Source: Pseudomonas batumici (GTDB lineage: Bacteria > Pseudomonadota > Gammaproteobacteria > Pseudomonadales > Pseudomonadaceae). Taken from it: DNA of 64,000 nt. The stretch's first letter is position 1. Each line of letters begins with the position of its first letter. The notes beneath the pieces are model-generated. The model was not told the DNA's origin and ran no database searches. It was given only the letters and a program-made list of their open reading frames with translations. A program made the translations under genes and the position numbers. Positions 19,424 through 27,737 of this stretch are shown piece by piece. Where the stretch lies: positions 248,001 to 312,000 of the forward strand of contig NZ_JXDG01000003.1 in NCBI RefSeq assembly GCF_000820515.1, in the 5' to 3' direction.

Positions 19424-21281
19424 ACGACTGCTGCGCCATTACGAGCGTGAACTGCGTTTCCTGCGTGAAGCCGGTGCCGAGTTTGCCGAGGACTACCCCA
19501 AGATTGCCGCCACCCTGGGGCTGCGCCCCGAGGAGGTGACCGACCCATCGGTGGAGCGCTTGCTGGAGGGCTTGAGTTTTCTCACCGCCCGTGTGCAACT
19601 GCAGATGGAGGCCGAATTCCCGCGTTTCACCGAGAGCCTCCTGGAGTTGGTGCAACCGCAGCAGTTGCTGCCGGTTCCGTCCATGGCGGTGTTGCAGTTT
19701 TCCCCGGACTTGCAGGAGGGTTCGCTCGCCTCGGGGTTCACCCTGCCGGCCGATAGCGTGGTGCGCTCGCTGGGCGAGGCGGGCGGGCAAGGACCGCGTT
19801 GCGAGTTCCGTAGCCTGCGTCCAGTAACGCTCTGGCCCCTGGCCCTGGAGTCAGCCGAGTACCTGCCCAGTGCGGGGCTGCTCAAGGGCTTGCCGCCCAG
19901 CGTGCTCAAACAGGACGGTGGCGCCTTGCGCCTGCGTCTGCGCACTACGGCCGGGGTGTCTTTCGATCAATTGGCGCTGCAGGAACTGACGCTGTTCCTG
20001 CGCGGCGATGGCTCGTTGCCCCTGGCCGTTCAGGAAGCCCTGCTGACCCGCGCCGAGGGCATGTTTGCCCGCTGCGGCGAAGGCGAGGGGCGCTGGAGCC
20101 CGCGGATCGACCCCGGGCAGATCCGTCAGCCGGAGCCGCGTCCCGCCGCCCGCCAGCAGGCACGTTCGTTGAACAGTGACGCGGTGTGCGCACAGCTCAA
20201 GACCTTTCTCGCGTTTGCCGAGGGTGAGCGTTTTGTCAGCCTGGGTGGCCTGGGGCCGGCGCTGCGCGGGTGCCAATCGCGCAGCCTGGAGTTGGTGGTG
20301 GTGTTCGCGCCGCTGTCGCAACCCTTGTCGGCACTGCTCGATGCCAGCCACTTCGGCTTGTTCTGCGCGCCGGTGATCAACCTGTTCAACAAGCGTATCG
20401 AGCGTATCGTCATTGATCCTTACCGTCATGAATTGCCCCTGGTGGTCGACAAGGCGCGGCCACTGGCCTATGAGATCCAGGAGGTGCTGGCGGTCCATGG
20501 GTATGCCGCCGGCTCCAAGGAGCGCCAACTCCTCCTGCCGCTGTATGCCCCGCCACGGTTGGACGACAGTGATTTGCGTCCGGTGGGTTTCTACCAGATG
20601 CAGCGCACGCCCAGCCGTGTCCCCCAGCGCTTCGTCGACGGGCAGCGGCGTTACCGTGGCTGTGACGCCAGCCTGGTCCTGGCGCTGGAGGCGGACGCCC
20701 AGCTGCAGCGCCTGGCGGTGGACGTATTGTGTTCCAACCGCGATCTACCGTTGAGCCTGCCCCTGGGGGCCGGTAATACCGACTTCGTCCTGGATGTGAG
20801 TGCCCCGGTGTTGGCGATCCGTTGCGTGGCGGGACCCTCGCGCCCGCTACCCGCGCCATCCCAGGGCGATCGGCAATGGCAGGTGGTCCGGCAACTGTCG
20901 CGTAACTACCTGCCCCTGGCTCACCGCGAGGGGGCTGCCGGGGCGCAGGCCTTGCGCGAGTTGTTGGCGCATTACCTGCCCGAGGACGACAGCAGCGGGC
21001 ACAAGTTGCTGCAAGGCATCGTCTCCTTGCGTGCCGAGGTCGTCACCCGGCGGCTGCCCGGTGCTGGCCCGGTGGCCTTCGGTCGCGGCCTGAACCTGAC
21101 CCTGCTGCTGGACGACGCCGCCTGCGAAGGGACCGGAGCCTATCTGTTCGGGGCCGCCCTGGAGCGGTTCTTTGTCCGTTATGCCGCGCTCAATGCCTTT
21201 GTCGAGACCGAGTTGCACAGTGTGAGCCGGGGGCCTATCAAGACCTGGCGGGCGAGGGCGGGGCAATGCATGATCTGGTAG
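19416..21281 (+). CDS. tssF: T6SS baseplate protein TssF
   Basis: A 621-residue TssF (VasA/ImpG) protein, the large wedge component of the baseplate, which works with TssG, TssE and TssK. The start MDERLLRHYERELRFLREAG and the block GAEFAEDYPKIAATLGL are diagnostic, as is DPSVERLLEG soon after. ATG 19416 lies in the overlap with tssE; the longer open frame starting at 19311 is inside tssE and not coding. It overlaps tssG by 16 bases. Confidence 0.95.
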   Translation: MDERLLRHYERELRFLREAGAEFAEDYPKIAATLGLRPEEVTDPSVERLLEGLSFLTARVQLQMEAEFPRFTESLLELVQPQQLLPVPSMAVLQFSPDLQEGSLASGFTLPADSVVRSLGEAGGQGPRCEFRSLRPVTLWPLALESAEYLPSAGLLKGLPPSVLKQDGGALRLRLRTTAGVSFDQLALQELTLFLRGDGSLPLAVQEALLTRAEGMFARCGEGEGRWSPRIDPGQIRQPEPRPAARQQARSLNSDAVCAQLKTFLAFAEGERFVSLGGLGPALRGCQSRSLELVVVFAPLSQPLSALLDASHFGLFCAPVINLFNKRIERIVIDPYRHELPLVVDKARPLAYEIQEVLAVHGYAAGSKERQLLLPLYAPPRLDDSDLRPVGFYQMQRTPSRVPQRFVDGQRRYRGCDASLVLALEADAQLQRLAVDVLCSNRDLPLSLPLGAGNTDFVLDVSAPVLAIRCVAGPSRPLPAPSQGDRQWQVVRQLSRNYLPLAHREGAAGAQALRELLAHYLPEDDSSGHKLLQGIVSLRAEVVTRRLPGAGPVAFGRGLNLTLLLDDAACEGTGAYLFGAALERFFVRYAALNAFVETELHSVSRGPIKTWRARAGQCMIW

Positions 21282-22243
21282 CGCCACCGCCCGAGTTGGT
21301 CGCGCATCCCTGGCGCTACGACTTTTTCGCCGCGCTGCGCCTGCTGGAGCGCACTTACCCCCACGCGCCGCGCTGGGGCACGGCGCAACGCCTGGGCGAC
21401 GATCCGTTGCGTCTGGCGCAGCACGTCTCGCTGGCGTTCGAACCGGCGATGATCGCCCAACTGCGCCTTCGCGAAGGCCGCGCGGCGCTGCTGGCGGTGA
21501 ACTTCTTCGGCCTGACGGGGGCGAACGGGCCGATGCCCCTGCATTTCAGCGAAGATGTGCTGTCGCGCCAGATCAATCATGGCGACAGCACCCTGGCGCA
21601 CTTTCTCGATGTGTTTCACCACCGCCTGCTGAGCCTGCTCTACCGAAGCTGGGCGCGGGTGCGGCCGGTGGTCTGGGCCGATCGTCCGGCCGACGACCGT
21701 TTCGCCGACTATGTGTCGGCGTTTTCACCGGGCGAGATGAGTGCGTTGCCCAATGGCGCGCGTTTCTATGCGCCGCAGTTCATCGATCAACGCCGCAGTG
21801 CCGCCGGTTTGTTGGCCCTGGTCCAGGATCTGCTGCGCTTGCCTGTGAGCCTGAGCAGCCTGGGCCGACACCGGGCCGTCCTGGCGTCCGGCGAGCGTTT
21901 GCAACTGGGCCGGCAGAGCGAGTCGGCACGGCTGGGCGGGGCCGCGTTGCTGGGGCGCCGCCTGTGGAATATCCAGCACAGTTTCAGCCTGCACCTGGGG
22001 CCGTTGTCCTGGCCCGACTATCAGCACCTGCTGCCCGGCGGGCGCTACTTGGAGCCGCTCTGCCAACTGGTCGAGTGTTATGTCGGCCCGACCTTTCAAT
22101 GGGACCTCGACTTGCAGCTGGATCCGGCGCAGCGGCCAGGCCTGCGCCTGGGCGCGCGGCAGGGCCTGGGGCGGGCCTGCTGGCTGGGGCACAAGTGCGC
22201 GGCTGCGCCGGGATGGCGCTTCGAGCCCGCGCGTTTTCAATGA
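21266..22243 (+). CDS. tssG: T6SS baseplate protein TssG
   Basis: A 325-residue TssG (VasB/ImpH) protein. The N-terminal WRYDFFAALRLLE motif and the NFFGLTGANGPMPLHFSE segment are characteristic. It forms the wedge with TssF. Its start lies within the tssF end, so translation is probably coupled. It is followed by a 92-bp gap before the PAAR-like gene. Confidence 0.94.
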   Translation: MHDLVAPPPELVAHPWRYDFFAALRLLERTYPHAPRWGTAQRLGDDPLRLAQHVSLAFEPAMIAQLRLREGRAALLAVNFFGLTGANGPMPLHFSEDVLSRQINHGDSTLAHFLDVFHHRLLSLLYRSWARVRPVVWADRPADDRFADYVSAFSPGEMSALPNGARFYAPQFIDQRRSAAGLLALVQDLLRLPVSLSSLGRHRAVLASGERLQLGRQSESARLGGAALLGRRLWNIQHSFSLHLGPLSWPDYQHLLPGGRYLEPLCQLVECYVGPTFQWDLDLQLDPAQRPGLRLGARQGLGRACWLGHKCAAAPGWRFEPARFQ

Positions 22244-22335
22244 CCCGCGCTGCTTTTAGGAGTTATCCGATACCCCACGGGGCACCCTTGACTGACACTG
22301 CGCGGGCTTTCCATGGATGTCTGTCTGGAGCACGC

Positions 22336-22725
22336 ATGAATCAGCAAGTTGTAATGGGTGCCTTGCTCTCCTGTTCGTTTGGCACCGTATCGGCCCCCCT
22401 GAGTGTCCTGCCGCTGGGGCGGGTCACGGTCGAAGGTCAGCCGGCGGCGAATATTCTCGATCATCAACCCCAGGCCAATATCCCGACCTTCGGCCTCTGC
22501 CGCAGCCCGGCCAACCCCCAGGTCGCGGCGGCGACGGCCGCCGCCATGGGCGTGCTGACGCCGATGCCCTGCGTGCCCGCCACGCTCACGCCCTGGCAGC
22601 CCGGCGCGCCGCGCACGCGGATTGCCAAGCTGCCGGCGCTGGACAATCGCTGTACCTGCCTGTGCAACTGGGGCGGCCAGATCCGCGTCGATGCCAGCGC
22701 CACCCTCAAGACCACGATTGCCTGA
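22336..22725 (+). CDS. PAAR-like (DUF4280) spike-tip protein
   Basis: A 129-residue protein of the DUF4280 family, regarded as PAAR-like. It begins MNQQVVMGALLSCSFG and has the characteristic LPLGRVTVEGQPAANILDHQP segment, FGLCRSPANPQVAAATAAA, and a C-terminal CTCLCNWGGQI. Six Cys residues and a few His could bind a metal as in true PAAR tips. It lies directly before vgrG, so it most likely sharpens the VgrG spike. It has no fused toxin domain. ATG 22336 has GGAG eight bases upstream. Confidence 0.85.
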   Translation: MNQQVVMGALLSCSFGTVSAPLSVLPLGRVTVEGQPAANILDHQPQANIPTFGLCRSPANPQVAAATAAAMGVLTPMPCVPATLTPWQPGAPRTRIAKLPALDNRCTCLCNWGGQIRVDASATLKTTIA

Positions 22726-22741
22726 GCGAGCCCTTGTCACC

Positions 22742-24679
22742 ATGTCCGAGAACACCTTCCACCGTCTCCAGGTGCCTGACGTCGATGCCAAGCTGTCGCT
22801 GCTCGAGTTGACGGGCCGGGAAGGGCTGAGCCAGCTCTTCGAATACCAGTTGACGGTCTCCTGTGCCAACGATGGCTTGCAGGTCGATGATCTGCTGGGA
22901 CGTCCGTTGGCACTGAGCCTCGGTGTCGAGGCGCCACAGGAGCCACAGGTGCGGCATATCCACGGCTATATCACCGCCTTCAGTGCCACGGGCTGGGTCA
23001 AGCGCCAGGCGTGCTACCGGCTTTCGCTCAGGCCCTGGTTGTGGTTGCTTACGCAGTCCCGGCGCCAGCGTATTTTCCAGAACCTGACGCTCAAACAGAT
23101 ACTCGAGGAGGTCTTCAGCGACTACCCCGCCAGCATCGACTGGCAGGTCGAATGCCTGGAGCCGATGGAGTACTGCGTGCAGTTCGACGAAAGCGACTTT
23201 GCTTTTTTCAGTCGTTTGCTGGAGGAAGCGGGGTTCTACTACTTCTTCGATCATCAGCCTAAAGACCACCTGTTGGTGATCGCCGACTCGATGGACGCCC
23301 ATAAACCGGTGCGGCACTTGGCTGAAATGAGCTACCGGCCCAACCAGGACAAGGTCCCGGGCAGCATGCAGCGCTGGGAGTCCCACGGTGAACTGCGGCC
23401 CGGGGTGTTCAGCCTGGTGGATTTCGATTTCACCAAGGCCAGCAATCGTGAGGCCAGCGTCCTCTCGGTGAGTCAGGCGGCTGCGGCGACACCTCGCCAC
23501 GGCAACTTTCGACAGGAAGGTTTTCCGGGGCGCTTCAGCAGTGGCAAATCTGTCGAAGCGCTGGCGCAGATCCAGCTCGAAGCCGCGCACGCCCGCCAGC
23601 AGTGGCGACAGGGCGTCAGCCAGTCGCTGTATCTGGTACCCGGACAGTGGTTCACCTTGGTCGATCACCCACGGGCCGAGCAGAACGGCGATTACCTGAT
23701 CGTTGCGACGACCTTGCAGTTCGATACAACGACTGAGCCGCGCTGCGAGGTCGAGGCGATTCCGACCACCCAGGTGTTTCGCGCGCCGCTCCAGACGGTG
23801 CGACCGCTGATCGCCGGGCCACAGACGGCCTTCGTGGTGGGCAAGGAAGGCGATCCGATCTGGGTCGATAAATACGGTCGGATCAAGGTGCAGTTTCACT
23901 GGGACAGCAGCGAGCGGCGCAACGAGGATTGTTCCTGCTGGGTCCGGGTCGCCCAGCCGCTGGCCGGCAAGCGTTGGGGCGCGCTGTTCGTGCCGCGGGT
24001 CGGGCAGGAGGTGGTGGTGGAGTTCCTCGGCGGCAACCCCGACCGGCCCGTGGTCACCGCCGGGCTCTATAACGCCGGGCACCGGCCACCCTGGGAGCTG
24101 CCGGCCGAGGCGGCCCGCAGTGGTCTCAAGTCGCAGTCGCTGGGCGAGGAAGGGGTGTACAACGAGCTGCGCTTCGACGACAAGGCGGGCCGCGAGCAGT
24201 TGCTGATCCATGCGGGCCGCAACCAGGACCTGACGGTGCGCAACGATGCGTTCGCCAGCATCGGCAACGACTGGCACCTGACGGTCGGCGCCAATCAGTT
24301 GCTCAAGGTCAAGAACGATCTCCATGAGTCCGTCGGCGGGAGCCGCAACAGTCGGGTCGACGCCGATCAATCGCTGGATATCGGGGGCGATAGCCATTGC
24401 AAGGTTGCCGGTCAATGGCAGTCGACGGCGACCGACATGGATTTCAAGGCCCACGGCGAGCTGGTGCTGGAGGCCGGCAAGAGCCTGACCCTCAAGGTCG
24501 GCGCCAGCACCCTGGTGCTCAGCGCCTCGGGCGTGGCGATCAACGGCAAGACCGTGACCCTCGATGGGGTAGCCTCGGTTGACATCAATGGCGGTGCCGC
24601 GCCTGCCTCGACCTCGGCCAAGGCGGCGAAACCGGCGAAGGTCAAGCAGCCTAAGGAAGCTGACGATGGTCGCGATTAA
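22742..24679 (+). CDS. vgrG: T6SS spike protein VgrG (TssI)
   Basis: A 645-residue VgrG forming the trimeric spike under the PAAR-like tip. N-terminal gp27-like part (MSENTFHRLQVPDVDA...), then the gp5 OB-fold segment (KYGRIKVQFHWDSSERRNEDCSCWVRVAQ), VGQEVVVEFLGGNPDRP, and the beta-helix region with repeated short strands (residues about 500-615). The C-terminus is a short Ala/Lys-rich tail, so there is no effector domain fused to it. The gene overlaps tssJ by 14 bases. Confidence 0.95.
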   Translation: MSENTFHRLQVPDVDAKLSLLELTGREGLSQLFEYQLTVSCANDGLQVDDLLGRPLALSLGVEAPQEPQVRHIHGYITAFSATGWVKRQACYRLSLRPWLWLLTQSRRQRIFQNLTLKQILEEVFSDYPASIDWQVECLEPMEYCVQFDESDFAFFSRLLEEAGFYYFFDHQPKDHLLVIADSMDAHKPVRHLAEMSYRPNQDKVPGSMQRWESHGELRPGVFSLVDFDFTKASNREASVLSVSQAAAATPRHGNFRQEGFPGRFSSGKSVEALAQIQLEAAHARQQWRQGVSQSLYLVPGQWFTLVDHPRAEQNGDYLIVATTLQFDTTTEPRCEVEAIPTTQVFRAPLQTVRPLIAGPQTAFVVGKEGDPIWVDKYGRIKVQFHWDSSERRNEDCSCWVRVAQPLAGKRWGALFVPRVGQEVVVEFLGGNPDRPVVTAGLYNAGHRPPWELPAEAARSGLKSQSLGEEGVYNELRFDDKAGREQLLIHAGRNQDLTVRNDAFASIGNDWHLTVGANQLLKVKNDLHESVGGSRNSRVDADQSLDIGGDSHCKVAGQWQSTATDMDFKAHGELVLEAGKSLTLKVGASTLVLSASGVAINGKTVTLDGVASVDINGGAAPASTSAKAAKPAKVKQPKEADDGRD

Positions 24680-25175
24680 GCAGGTGTTTCGACACGCCAT
24701 GTTCCTGCTGCTGGTGCTGACGCTCCCAGGCTGTACCTGGTTTTGGGCGGACGAACCGGCACCGCCCGAACCGCGTATCGCGTTGTCCCTGGAGGCGGCA
24801 CTGGACAGCAATCCCGACCTGCATGGCCGGCCTTCGCCGGTGATCGTCAGGCTCCTGCAACTGGCGGACAGCAAGCGCCTGGAGCAGGTCGAGCTGTTCC
24901 AGTCCGAAGCCGCCGCCGAGCAGGCCCTGGGGCGCGACCTGCTGCGGCAGGAGTCGCTGCTGCTGCGCCCTGGCCAGCAGCAGCAGCAGGGTTTTATTCC
25001 GGAGCCCGGCACCCGCTTTGTTGCGATCGTGGCCGAGTACCGGAATATCGACCATGCCCAGTGGTGGGCCTGGGCCGAAATCGACCCGACGCGCTCCTCG
25101 CGACTGACGGCCCTGATCGGTCGTGAGCGCGTAGTGTTGACGTCGGCGCCCGCGGAGGAGAAGGCCGATGAGTAG
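24666..25175 (+). CDS. tssJ: T6SS outer-membrane lipoprotein TssJ
   Basis: A 169-residue lipoprotein: signal peptide with lipobox LTLPGC (Cys about residue 23), then a beta-sandwich domain containing LNP-like text (ALDSNPDLHGRPSPVIVRLLQLADS), typical of TssJ. It anchors the TssJLM membrane complex to the outer membrane. It starts within the vgrG end and its own end overlaps tssK by eight bases. Confidence 0.92.
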   Translation: MVAIKQVFRHAMFLLLVLTLPGCTWFWADEPAPPEPRIALSLEAALDSNPDLHGRPSPVIVRLLQLADSKRLEQVELFQSEAAAEQALGRDLLRQESLLLRPGQQQQQGFIPEPGTRFVAIVAEYRNIDHAQWWAWAEIDPTRSSRLTALIGRERVVLTSAPAEEKADE

Positions 25176-26505
25176 TCACGACAGCGTCGTGTGGTCAGAA
25201 GGCATGTTTCTGCTGCCGCAGCATTTCCAGCAGCAGGAGCGCCATCACCGGGCCCGGCTGGCGCAGGTCCTGCGGGCGTTGCAACCCCATGGCTGGGGCT
25301 TTTCCGCGCTGAAAATCGATGCGGGGCAACTGGCTCTGGGCACGCTGGCCCTGAGCGCCTGTGAAGGGATCATGCCCGATGGCAGCCCCTTCGCCCTGAC
25401 GGACGAGGAGCTGGCCCGGCTGCGTTATCCGGTGGCCGACAGCGAGCGCGATGTACAACTGGTGCTGGCCCTGGCGGTCAATCGCCCGGGCGTTCCGGAC
25501 ACCGAAACCGCCCCCCGGGACGATAGCCTGGCCCGCCACCGGGTCAGCGAAGTCATGGTGGCCGACACCCATGCCGAGGGCGCCGAACCGGCCTGCTTGC
25601 AGGTGAGCCGCTTGAACCTGAAGCTGGCGCGCGAAGCGGAGGTGGCCGCTTCCCATGTGTTCCTGCGGGTGGCCCGGGTGGTGGAGCGAACGGTCGCCGG
25701 CCTGGTGGTGCTCGACCGGCAACAGGTGGCGCCGCTGCTGGCCTGGCGTTGTTCGCCGGTGCTGGCGCGCTCCGTCGACGAACTGATCGCCCGGGCCCGG
25801 CAACGCGGTGCGGCCCTGGCCGAGGGGCTGGGCCAGGGTGGCCTCGGCGGGATGACGGAAATCCAGCAATACGTGATGCTGCAAAGCGTCAACCGCGCCG
25901 AAAGCCTGTTGTTGCACCTGGCCAGCCAGGCGGCGCTGCATCCGGAACTGCTGTACCGCGAGCTGGTGCGGCTGGCCGGCGAGCTGGCGATTTTCCATCC
26001 GGACCGCAAGCGTCCCAAGGCGTACCCGGTGTACCGCCATGACCGCCTGGGTGAGACCTTTGTGCCGCTGATCCAGGACCTGCTGCAGTCGTTGAGTGCC
26101 ACGGCCACGGCCGATGTGGTTGCCCTGGCCCTCAAGAGTGGCGCCTTCGGCTTTCGCTTCGCCCAGGTGCCGGACATCAATCTGTATCAATCGGCGCGTT
26201 TCATTCTCGCGGTTCGCGCGCAGGTGCCCGACGAGGAACTGCGTAAAAGCTTTCCCAGCCGCTTGAAGATCGGCCCGGCCGAGCGCCTGCACGACCTGGT
26301 GAACCTGCAATTGCCGGGTCTGGCGATCCAGGTGTTGCCGACGGCGCCCAGGGAGCTGCCTTACTATCCCGGCTTCAGCTATTTCCAGGTGTCGAGCGAC
26401 CACGCCTTGTGGGCCGACCTGGTGGACACCAGCGGCTTCGGCCTGCATGTAGCCGGTTCGTTTCCGGGCCTGCAACTGGCGTTCTGGGCCATCAGGGAGC
26501 CGTGA
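25168..26505 (+). CDS. tssK: T6SS baseplate-membrane connector TssK
   Basis: A 445-residue TssK (ImpJ/VasE) protein linking the baseplate to the TssL/TssM cytoplasmic domains. The N-terminal VVWSEGMFLLPQHFQQQERH is the family signature. The conserved HPELLYRELVRLAGELAIF and a C-terminal PYYPGFSYFQ segment are also seen. Start and stop overlap the flanking genes (tssL by a single base, TGATG). Confidence 0.95.
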   Translation: MSSHDSVVWSEGMFLLPQHFQQQERHHRARLAQVLRALQPHGWGFSALKIDAGQLALGTLALSACEGIMPDGSPFALTDEELARLRYPVADSERDVQLVLALAVNRPGVPDTETAPRDDSLARHRVSEVMVADTHAEGAEPACLQVSRLNLKLAREAEVAASHVFLRVARVVERTVAGLVVLDRQQVAPLLAWRCSPVLARSVDELIARARQRGAALAEGLGQGGLGGMTEIQQYVMLQSVNRAESLLLHLASQAALHPELLYRELVRLAGELAIFHPDRKRPKAYPVYRHDRLGETFVPLIQDLLQSLSATATADVVALALKSGAFGFRFAQVPDINLYQSARFILAVRAQVPDEELRKSFPSRLKIGPAERLHDLVNLQLPGLAIQVLPTAPRELPYYPGFSYFQVSSDHALWADLVDTSGFGLHVAGSFPGLQLAFWAIREP

Positions 26506-27710
26506 TGGCGCTTGCCAAGGCGGTTCCAGGATCACGAAAAGATGCCCGCGCGATTGCCCGCGAGCCTGTCCGGGCCCGGCCGGCGGCCGCCGACGAACAG
26601 CTGTGCCCGTTGGCCGATGATCTGCTGCATGAGGTCGTGGTTTTCCAACGCCTGACGCGCCGGCCCGACCTGGCGGCGCTGCGCCTGCGCCTGATTGCCC
26701 GGGTGCGGACCTTTCAGCGTCAGGCCCTGGCCTGCGGTATCGAGCAGCGGATCGTGTGGCGCGCCCGCTATGCCCTGTGCACCTTGCTCGACGAAGTCAT
26801 TGCCAGCAGCGAATGGGCCCGGGGTGCCTGGTCGCGGCACAGCCTGTTGATGACCTTTCACCAGGAAACCGAGGGCGGCGAAGGCTTCTTCGCCTATCTG
26901 GACGAGGCGCAGCTCAAGCCGGTGGAGCACCTGGCGCTGCTTGAACTGATGTACCTGTGCCTGGCGTTGGGCCTGGAGGGGCGTTATCGAATCCAGCGCG
27001 AAGGCCGTTCGATCCTCGCCCTCAAGCGCAGCCAGCTCTACGAAATCCTGCGCCTGCACCGCGAGCGTTATCCGCGTCCGCTACTGAAGCGTGTGCCGAC
27101 GGGGCAGCGGCTCCGGCGGGCGCTGCGCTGGGCCTTGTGCGGTCTGGTGCTGCTGACGATCGTCCTCGTGGTCGTGGGTGCGTACGATCTGCAGAGGCGC
27201 TCTGCCCAGCAGTTGCCGGGCCTGTCGCAGTTGGCGTCGCCCAGGGCAACGGTCCCCGCGACGCGGCCTTCGTTGGCCGAACGTCTGGCCGAGGATCTCC
27301 AGGCCGGGCGCGTGATGCTGCTCAATGAGGCGGGCGAAGTGCGACTCCTGCTCGGTGCCAGGCAATGGTTTTCACCTGGCGGCAGCGCGCTCGCGCCACA
27401 GCATCGGGTGACCTTGCAGCGGATCGCCGCGGTGCTGGCGGATTGGCCGGGACGTATCCGGATCATCGGCCATAGCGACGATACGCCGGTCGGCAAGGGT
27501 AGGGTCTCCAACCAGGAACTCTCGCTGCGACGCGCTCGTGCGGTGGCGTTCGAAATGTTCGGTGAGGCGGCCGACCCCGGGCGTATCCAGGTCCTGGGGC
27601 GTGGCGCCGGTGAGCCACGGGTCGCCAATGACAGCGCGGACAACCGCGCGCGCAATCGCCGGGTGGAGATCGTGCTCGAACTGCTCGTGACCGCCGCCGC
27701 CCTGCCGTAG
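26505..27710 (+). CDS. tssL: T6SS membrane protein TssL with C-terminal OmpA domain
   Basis: A 401-residue 'extended' TssL. The N-terminal DotU/IcmH domain is cytoplasmic (LCPLADDLLHEVVVFQRL ... FAYLDEAQ ... LELMYLCLALGLEGRYR). A single membrane helix follows (about residues 210-230), then a periplasmic OmpA-like peptidoglycan-binding domain (RIIGHSDDTPVG ... NQELSLRRARAVA ... NRARNRRVEIVL). The fused OmpA domain lets the complex anchor to the cell wall without a separate TagL. The start is ATG 26505, sharing its A with the tssK stop. Confidence 0.93.
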   Translation: MALAKAVPGSRKDARAIAREPVRARPAAADEQLCPLADDLLHEVVVFQRLTRRPDLAALRLRLIARVRTFQRQALACGIEQRIVWRARYALCTLLDEVIASSEWARGAWSRHSLLMTFHQETEGGEGFFAYLDEAQLKPVEHLALLELMYLCLALGLEGRYRIQREGRSILALKRSQLYEILRLHRERYPRPLLKRVPTGQRLRRALRWALCGLVLLTIVLVVVGAYDLQRRSAQQLPGLSQLASPRATVPATRPSLAERLAEDLQAGRVMLLNEAGEVRLLLGARQWFSPGGSALAPQHRVTLQRIAAVLADWPGRIRIIGHSDDTPVGKGRVSNQELSLRRARAVAFEMFGEAADPGRIQVLGRGAGEPRVANDSADNRARNRRVEIVLELLVTAAALP

Positions 27711-27737
27711 GGCGCTTCACCTATTTGCCCTCGCTGG

